Shown piece after piece: positions 57,770-64,000 of a DNA stretch of 64,000 nt. The DNA is from Massospora cicadina (Eukaryota > Entomophthoromycota > Entomophthoromycetes > Entomophthorales > Entomophthoraceae). Below the pieces are notes generated by a model. It was not told the DNA's origin. It was given only the letters and a program-made list of their open reading frames with translations, and did no database searches. The stretch spans positions 84,649 to 148,648 of the forward strand of contig JAKSZP010013325.1 of the NCBI GenBank assembly GCA_022478985.1, given 5' to 3'. The position numbers and the translations under genes were made by a program. Positions within the stretch are counted from its first letter, which is position 1. Each line of letters begins with the position of its first letter.

Positions 57770-58960
57770 ATGAGTTTTACACTACAAAACAACCTAGCTA
57801 AAAACGGAGGCTGTTGGGAAAGTATCCCTCTTGACATTCCTGATGAACTAAAACCCCGGTTAGTTACTCTGGAACATCAGTTAGCCAGTGTCTTGTCTCA
57901 TTTTAAAAGGCTTGAGCAGCACTCTTACCAAGGCCCCTATGGGGCCTCCGCTAGTATTCTCAAACCCATTTTAGGGACAAGTTTACCCCAGGTGAGAGAA
58001 GTACTGCCTCCTTTCTTTTTATGTATGAAGCTGCTATGAAAGGAGCAATTGATCATCAGAAAATCAAGTATTTCCTTCACTACTTGAGTTGTATGGCTCA
58101 GTTGATAATGGTTGTAACAAATGGCCACCCTCAGCACCTATGCGGAAGTTAAACAAGCACTTAATGAGAAATTTGGCTCCATAGAGATGTTGAAAAGGCA
58201 AAAACAGGCCTTTATGTGCCTTAGCCTGAAAATGGGAGAATCGATTGCCTCTTTTGTTGACCAGTTTTGCAATAAATATCAACCTCTATTGCTTGCGAAA
58301 ATGCTACCACTAGACTATGCCATTGTGGCTATCTTGGCCGGATAAGCGTCCCATCTCTCCTTGGCGATGCATATTTCTACAGTAAAGCGTTCATTTCAAG
58401 GTATACGTTATATCAAAGAGGCCTTGCTAGAGGTGATTGATATATATGAATTTGAACTTACGCAAGAAGCTCTGAGGCAAGCATCTACTCCAACCCCTCT
58501 AGCCTTTTCTATGGCTGTCATATTTTGAAATCGGCTTCTGCATGCTGCCATCCTAAAATTCTTCTCCATCCCTTAAAGCTAATTAGAGGATTATGGCGGT
58601 GATGTGGCAGTCTCCTCTCTGCCTTCAGTCAAAAAAAGCTATTCATGAAAGCAGCCATTTCTTTTCCTTTCCCTTATCTTTTCCAGAGCGGACTTCCTAA
58701 GTGATTCCATAGTCCCATCCTTCTAAGATGTTACCTCTATCTTCTTCACCCACTCCTCAGGCCATCTATAGAGCAAAACTGGTAGTTAAAGGCAACCAAA
58801 AACCCCTACACCAAAGGCTAAATGTAGAGCTATAACAATTCTAGCGTCTCCTTTAAGAACTAATAGGGTAGATGAGCGTCCCAGGGTTTCTTTAACAACA
58901 AAGGAAGTCTTGAACTTAACTCACAAGTGATAGACTTCCTGATGTGCATTGATAACCCCT
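57770..58960 (+). pseudogene. gag: gag of element A, decayed
   Basis: A start MSFTLQNNLAKNG lies at about 57770 in a frame open to 58039. It contains a heptad-like stretch (RLVTLEHQLASVLSHFKRLEQ). A second open frame (58121-58345) reads TYAEVKQALNEKFG then LSLKMGESIASFVDQFCNKYQ, a typical Gag capsid block. I see no clear CCHC knuckle before the protease; perhaps it has decayed. Confidence 0.65.
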
Positions 58961-59274
58961 CTGATGACGACTCTGAGGGGTGTTGTGAAGATGTTGGTCA
59001 TTATGTCTTAGGATGAACAGGTGAAGTGGAGGTACCTGATAGTTTGAACCCCAAAGAGAGTGGATTTATATAGTATCACCCATCAAACTTATCTCCACAA
59101 GCGTTGAGGGGTTTTGAGCACAACGACACTGCCAGTGAAGCTGACCATCTTATTGCCACAAAGATCTAATCTACCCAATGTATTTCATAGCCTGAAGTTC
59201 TTCTAAGAGTTACCCTGAAAATGCAATGAACTTGCCTCTACTCTCGTCTAAAAGAGGTCCTCGCCTTACTCCCC

Positions 59275-59640
59275 CAACTTGGGTGGAACCTTAACCAAAG
59301 TGGAGGTCGTTAATAAAAGAGTATGGGTTAGGGCTATACTTGAAACTGAGTCCCCAGTAAACGTTGTGTCAACAAAACTCCTTAAAAAATTAAGCAGGCT
59401 CCTGACTTTGACTACACCTAAGTGTTTGAACTACAGGTCCTACCAACACCCGCGCTATATGAGCCTACTCTTCTCTGCCTATTCAGATTAGGAAGCTAAT
59501 CTTGTCAGCCCCAGCGGTGGTCTTGGCCAACAATACCTTTGATCTACTCATTGGTACCCAGTTTATGTTTAAATATGAAGAGGCTATTAACTTACAGAAG
59601 AACTATCTCTCTCTTCTTAACTATGAGGGTCCTCTGATTT
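59275..59640 (+). pseudogene. pol: Aspartic protease of element A, decayed
   Basis: The frame 59279-59491 reads RVWVRAILETESPVNVVSTKLLKKL. Where a D-T/S-G is expected stands E-T-E-S, so the catalytic Asp and Gly are lost. At about 59500-59570 VVLANNTFDLLIGTQFMF is the second conserved block, in another frame. It resembles the protease of C (SPVNVIS). Confidence 0.75.
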
Positions 59641-59764
59641 TAACCAAGTATGAGCTTAATTGAAAAAATTCACTTGCACTATTGAGTACCCCTCCTCCCC
59701 CTTACCACTACACTAAATGACATCAGGGTGAAATATAGATAATTTGCCCAAATCAGTAGCCGCT

Positions 59765-60125
59765 ATAGGGGGATACATTTTTATGCTTCTGAAGAGATAG
59801 GCATTGTGGCTGGTGAATAAAGGGTAGTTGACACAAAGATAGCCTTGCAAATCCCTCACAATTTCTTTTTGCATCTTACCAGCGTTGATGGTGTTAGTCC
59901 CTTGAAGCCCAGAGTATTGCCAGGTGTATTGGACCCAAACTATCAGCGATCCATCAATATCCTGCTGGGGAATCTCACCTCAAAGGATCTGGTCGTAAAA
60001 AAGCACAGGGAAATCGGAAGAGAACTGCTGATACCCATTAAGGACATCAAGCAAGTCCACTGTATTGGGTCTGTGACTGATATGGGCTTGCCTGCCAATC
60101 AATCCTATGTGCGTTGCCTAACGTG
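59765..60125 (+). pseudogene. dUTPase-like domain of element A, between protease and RT
   Basis: The reading HFYASEEIGIVAGE, an amber/ochre stop, RVVDTKIALQIP fits dUTPase motif 1 and the strands after it (F-A-S-E-x-x-x-I, V-D-T-x-I, I-P). Then, in a 93-codon open frame (59845-60126), PGVLDPNYQRSINILLGNL fits motif 3 (G-V-I-D-x-D-Y-x-G-x-I). VVKKHREIGRELLIPI fits motif 4 (K-G-D-R-I-A-Q-L). Motif 5 may be reduced to SVTDMGL. The Tyr that stacks on uracil in motif 3 is present. It lies between protease and RT, as in element C. Known cases of dUTPase in retroelements include non-primate lentiviruses and betaretroviruses, at other places. Confidence 0.75.
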
Positions 60126-60249
60126 AATACCTCTGAGGAACTAGCCCCATAAGAGCTTGATAAATCCACGCTCTACAAGATATCTTTAGCAATATTTCCT
60201 CTGAAATCCAATAATGACTATGGGCGCATGAAGGGTCTGACTCACACTA

Positions 60250-61000
60250 TTAAATGTTGAGGATGCTCATTCCATTCAATACAAACCCCACCTCAGATCA
60301 AAGGTGGAGGAGCTTTAGATGCAGACGTAGATTAAACAGTTGATGGACGCGAGGTTGTTGGTGCTGACACTGCCCTTGGTTGTCCCCGCTTCTACTGATA
60401 AACAAGAAGATGGAGGTCATCAGGTAGTTATGGACTACCGCAAATTGAACAATCTCACAAAGAAGGATAGTTACTCTATCCCTGTATTGGCTGTCTAGCC
60501 CAACTCTGTGGAAACAAGTACTTTTCTACTATGGACATGGTTAGTGGGTATTGGCAGATGGATTTTTCTCCCTAGAATCAGGAGAATTGGGCCCTTATCT
60601 ATATCGAGGTCCTATTTCAACCCACTCAGGTACCCAATGGTTGTACAGTGCACCTGCCATTTTCAGTGAGTTATGGACCATGTTCCATAGGATCACAAGC
60701 TGAGCTATGTGATTGTCTATCTCAATGACACCACAGTATTCTCCATGAGCTTTGATGAGCACTTTACGCACCTAAAAGAAGTATTTTAATGGTTTCACTA
60801 ATCTATTATAAAAATGAGACCTTTAAAATATATTTTCCTCCAGTTGAAGCTAGATTTACTTGAGCACGCTATATCTCAAAATGAAATTTAACCTCAAGAC
60901 AAAGTTGAAGCGTTATCCCAAAAGCTTTCGCTCAAAACCTTTTGTAACATAAAGGTATTTTTTGGGCATGATGGGGTATTAATACAAATTTAAACCCAAG
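60250..61000 (+). pseudogene. pol: Reverse transcriptase of element A, decayed
   Basis: Blocks: QLMDARLLVLTLPLVVP, VVMDYRKLNNLTKKDSYSIP (60424-60483), and the catalytic site VIVYLNDTTVFS at 60709-60744 with the first Asp of YLDD changed to Asn. DEHFTHLKEVF follows. Frameshifts separate the parts. Confidence 0.85.
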
Positions 61001-61119
61001 TTCGCCCATCTGAGTGAGCCCAATGTACATCTCATGGCTAAGAACATTCTTTCCATCAGGGTGCTGAACAAAAATCCGCGTTTAAGACCCTGAACAAGTT
61101 TCTGATAAAAAAGCCTTTC

Positions 61120-61540
61120 ACCCGCTACCCTAACTATGGCAAGTCCTTAAATGTTGTTCACAGACTACTCTGACTACACCGTTGGAGCTATCTTGACTCA
61201 ATTAGATGAGCATGGTGTCAATCATCCTGTATCTTAATTCAGCAAAGTGCTTTTAAAAGCTGAACGCTACTATAATTTCACTGAGAAGGAGTGCCTGAAT
61301 TTTCTTTCTCCCTGTAAAGCACTATCTCCACTTCTTTTATGGAACATCATTCAAAGTAGTTACTAAACATGCCTACTTGTGGTTACAGAATATTAAAGAT
61401 CCCACTGGGCGGTTGGCACGCTGGGTTTGAAGCTCCAGCACTATGATACGACCATTAAGCGCTGAGCTAGGATGCGCCACATGAATGTCAATGGGTTGAC
61501 CTGGTTTCCAGTCCTTCAATTAGACGGTATTAACGGAGAA
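61120..61540 (+). pseudogene. pol: RNase H of element A, decayed
   Basis: LFTDYSDYTVGAILTQLDEHG (61153-61215) is the first strand with the catalytic Asp. KAERYYNFTEKECLNFL holds the Glu. LKLQHYDTTIKR and NVNGLTWFPVLQ close the domain. One stop and a shift interrupt it. Confidence 0.85.
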
Positions 61541-61559
61541 GCTACAAAATCTCCTCATG

Positions 61560-62744
61560 ACTACTGATGCATGGGATGCTGAAGACAATCCAGTACATAA
61601 GATGCTCGCTCGCCACTCCTGTAACACCAAGTTGGAAAGTGGGAAGTTATATAAAATAAGTAGGAGTCAACTGGTTGCAATATCTCTGGCCTTCAGAGCG
61701 AGTACCTGTGATTCTGGAGTCTCATACTAAATGGGGCATGGCAGTTTACTAAAAACCTTTGAGTGGGTTAGATAACGCTAACAAAAGGAGTCCATTATGG
61801 AGAAAATAGAGAAGTCCTGGATGCCTGTCTAAACTTTAAAAAGCGATTTAGTTACAAGACCTGGTATCAGTAGTAACCTACTACGCCTCAACAACCCTTC
61901 AACACCATAAGTTTGAACTTGGTAGGTCCTCTACCTCAGACCACTGGTGGCAATCAGTATGTTTTAACAGATTTGATCATTTCACCAAATGGGTTAAAAC
62001 TGTCGCTCTCCCTTCTCAGACTGCTAAAGCCACTGTTACTTTTTTTACAACAAAATATCTTCACGTGATATGGTTGCCCCAGATCCTCCTTTGTGATAAT
62101 GGAAACAAATTAACTCCCAAGCAGTAAAGCTCCTCTCAACCTCTATGGGAACACAACAACTCTTCTTGGCCCCCTATAAACCATCAACAAATGATGCCGT
62201 AAAAAGAGTTAATGGAACCCTAGTCTTTATACTCCAGTTATGGCACATTTAGACCCTCTTTACTGGGATCTTTATTTACATAATGCTCTCATGTCATACC
62301 GTATTAGTTACCATTGCATCCTCAAGATGTCTCCTTTCTGGGTACTATATGGGCGAGAACTTGAGTGCCATCTTTATTAAACAGAGTTGTTTTCTCTGAC
62401 AGGACAGATCCTGAGCAAGCCGTGAGAAAGTTGGCACAGCACATCATCCAATTAAAATAAGAGGCTACAACTACTTGCAAAGACCGTCTCTAAAGAATTC
62501 CTTGCCATTAATGAGCTCTGACCCCCTCTTACTTCATTCCAAGTATCTGCCTTGGTTCTTATTACCGCAATCAAATTACTCCTAGGAGTGAGAAGCTGGG
62601 GTTTATCTGAGAGGGACCTTTTAAAGTCACATATACAATGGTTTGGCTAATCCATCTAACACATCGCATCTGAAGTTATCATCAATTAGGTCCATAGCCA
62701 GTTCCTGCGCCCATATTCTTCCCTCTCATTTTTGATGGAAGTGA
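61560..62744 (+). pseudogene. pol: Integrase of element A, decayed
   Basis: About 61900-61960 reads LNLVGPLPQTTGGNQYVLTD; the Asp expected just before V is Asn. WLPQILLCDNGNK (about 62070-62108, partly in another frame) gives the second Asp. About 62240-62350 reads DPLYWDLYLHNALMSYRISYH then KMSPFWVLYGRE, typical of the core end. The C-terminus has GPFKVTYTM at about 62610, a GPY/F module. The frame ends at the 3' LTR. Confidence 0.85.
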
Positions 62745-63474
62745 TGTCAGACAATTATAAGTCTGGTATATTATAAGAGTATTTGAGATTTTATATAGGT
62801 ATATACGGCAAAAGTTTCTAGCTGATTTTTGGTGGAACCCCTCAAATTCAGGTATGCTAATTCAACCACTTCTGAGCCAAACTGGACGACTATTAATATT
62901 AAAGTTGTGCTGAACCAGTGGCAGAATATGGGAAGCTATACTGAGGCTCCTCTCCAGCCACTCCTCTGTTCAGTTCAAACGCCTAGGCGGAGACCACCCC
63001 TTTTATAGGTTTGTAGGGCTCCTGCAAGGCACTAATATTTTCTGCCTACTGATTGTGTTAAATATATTAATCCTTGACTAAAGGACTTATCCTATCTATT
63101 TTGACCCTCCATTGGTAGTTACATTAAAGCAAGGTAAGAATTGAGGGCTCTGATAGGTCAAAACCTCATATTCCCTAATTTGGATGCTCAAGGCTTATAA
63201 TGAATTAATTTGGCCCTATCAATTTGAGCTTCATATTGTTTAAATACCAAGCAGCGACATATTATATAGTCTTATTCTTTTACCCTGTCGCTAATACTAA
63301 TAGTTATAAAACTCCTCTTTTCATAGTTTAAGCTTTTAAAGCCTAGTTCGCAAAAGCATTAAATAAACCCATTTTCATAATAAGCAGCTGAGAATTTTGA
63401 TAGTCCTGCTCTGCTAAATTGTTAAATCCTGTGCACATAGCACCAGAGAACATTAACAAATGCCAGAATTTTGA
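62745..63474 (+). repeat. 3' LTR of element A
   Basis: It starts TGTCAGACAATTATAAG. It is the partner of 57014-57752 and differs from it at many places, so the insertion is not recent. The minus-strand 60-codon frame at its end is not meaningful. Confidence 0.9.
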
Positions 63475-64000
63475 AAATAACACTGATTGAATAGTTAATT
63501 TAGATATATAGAGGATCATAGCCAATGATAGCTACAAATTTTTTTCAGTGATAGTTGCCAACAACGTGAATATAATTAAGTCAGCTAAAAATGAGCAATT
63601 ATTCTTAGGAAATTATCAGGTTATTGACAAATCATGTTGTCTGATTTGAATGGCAATTTAAATATGCTATTTATTGTGAAATCAGCTAGAGTTTATCCTA
63701 ATATTGAAACATTAATACTTTTTCATTGGGTAGACATGATAAGATCATCGTGGTTGGCACACTTACTTAATTCATTTACTCCATTACTATCGCATATTAA
63801 TATTCTTTAATTTTCATAATAAAAACTTAGACTGAGATATAACTTAGACCTATATTTTATATCTTAATATATATTGTTGTTTATCTGCTTCTTGTTAAAG
63901 AGAACTCAGTTCTAAGTGTCAACTGCCAGAGTGAGGTCAAAGAACTAGAATTTTTCTTATTTCCAGAGTGATGCTGAAGTCATTTGTCTTATCATTATTT
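63475..64000 (+). repeat. 3' LTR of element G, part after element A
   Basis: It aligns with 39824-40350: AGAGGATTGTATC against AGAGGATCATAGCC, CAGCTGGAGTTTTTCTAATAT against CAGCTAGAGTTTATCCTAATAT, and AGTCACTTGTCTTA against AGTCATTTGTCTTA. The window ends inside the LTR; about 630 bp more are expected. Confidence 0.85.

Larger units (their letters stand above)
57014..63474 (+). mobile_element. Ty3/gypsy element A, complete, inserted in the 3' LTR of G
   Basis: About 6.46 kb with LTRs of ~735 bp (57014 to about 57752 and 62745 to about 63474) and gag, protease, dUTPase-like, RT, RNase H and integrase between. The G LTR reads through: AATAT at 39819-39823 in the intact LTR corresponds to AGTAT at the left and AAAAT at the right, one change each. 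The right end is uncertain by three bases. It is the best place to study the dUTPase-like domain. Confidence 0.9.
39679..64000 (+). mobile_element. Ty3/gypsy element G, host of four nested insertions
   Basis: The 5' LTR (39679 to about 40977) and the 3' LTR (56874 to beyond the window, split by element A) align in order and spacing. Between them lie gag, protease, a linker, RT, RNase H and integrase of one element. Insertions at 43426, 48369, 50457 and 57014 interrupt it. Without them the internal part is about 6.9 kb and the element about 9.5 kb. The last ~630 bp of the 3' LTR lie outside the window. Confidence 0.85.

Noticed and set aside
1..64000. Bacterial operons, phage genes, CRISPR arrays, tRNA or rRNA
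   Set aside because: No ribosome-binding sites with intact ORFs, no regular short repeats with spacers, and no tRNA cloverleaf or rRNA signature were seen by eye; the content is eukaryotic retrotransposons.

Overview
The window looks like intergenic DNA from a repeat-rich eukaryotic nuclear genome, probably a fungus (low confidence; the host cannot be fixed from repeats alone). It is AT-rich and I find no intact host gene, tRNA, rRNA or CRISPR array. Almost everything recognisable is a decayed retrotransposon: Ty3/gypsy LTR elements (gag, aspartic protease, reverse transcriptase, RNase H, integrase) and APE-type LINEs (ORF1 with a CCHC knuckle; ORF2 with endonuclease, RT and a C-terminal zinc finger). 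Protein homology continues across frameshifts and stops, so nearly all coding entries are pseudogenes. Stops and active-site losses are mostly explained by C-to-T or G-to-A transitions. Element letters used here (A, C, D, E, F, G, H, LINE-A, LINE-B) are my own labels.

Layout. 1-2137: 3' part of Ty3 element H and its LTR. 2138-7845: LINE-A copy 1. 7846-9390: integrase tail and LTR of element D1, the LTR split by a ~550-bp insert. 9594-15377: Ty3 element C with both LTRs. 15378-18815: pol and 3' LTR of element E. 18820-20097: integrase tail and LTR of D2. 20100-23190: a second LINE family (LINE-B). 23940-25320, minus strand: integrase and chromodomain of a chromovirus. 25468-30332 plus 36857-37255: LINE-A copy 2, split by complete minus-strand Ty3 element F (30333-36851). 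37256-39678: mostly unassigned.

39679 to beyond 64000: one large Ty3 element, G, with ~1.3-kb LTRs, which has absorbed four later insertions. These are a 1.76-kb non-autonomous LTR element in its protease (43426-45186), a 1.9-kb ORF1-only LINE derivative after its integrase (48369-50263), a nearly full-length minus-strand LINE-A (50457-55729), and complete Ty3 element A inside its 3' LTR (57014 to about 63474). Target-site duplications or matching ends support each of these joins.

Most interesting. (1) Ty3 elements A and C, and probably E, carry a dUTPase-like domain between protease and reverse transcriptase; F and G have a related but more diverged domain there. (2) The 1.9-kb ORF1-only element shares both termini with LINE-A, so it looks like a HAL1-like parasite of that LINE. 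(3) The 1.76-kb LTR element has no pol, a perfect 5-bp target duplication, TATA boxes in both LTRs and two perfect hairpins. (4) The nested stack gives a relative order of insertion.
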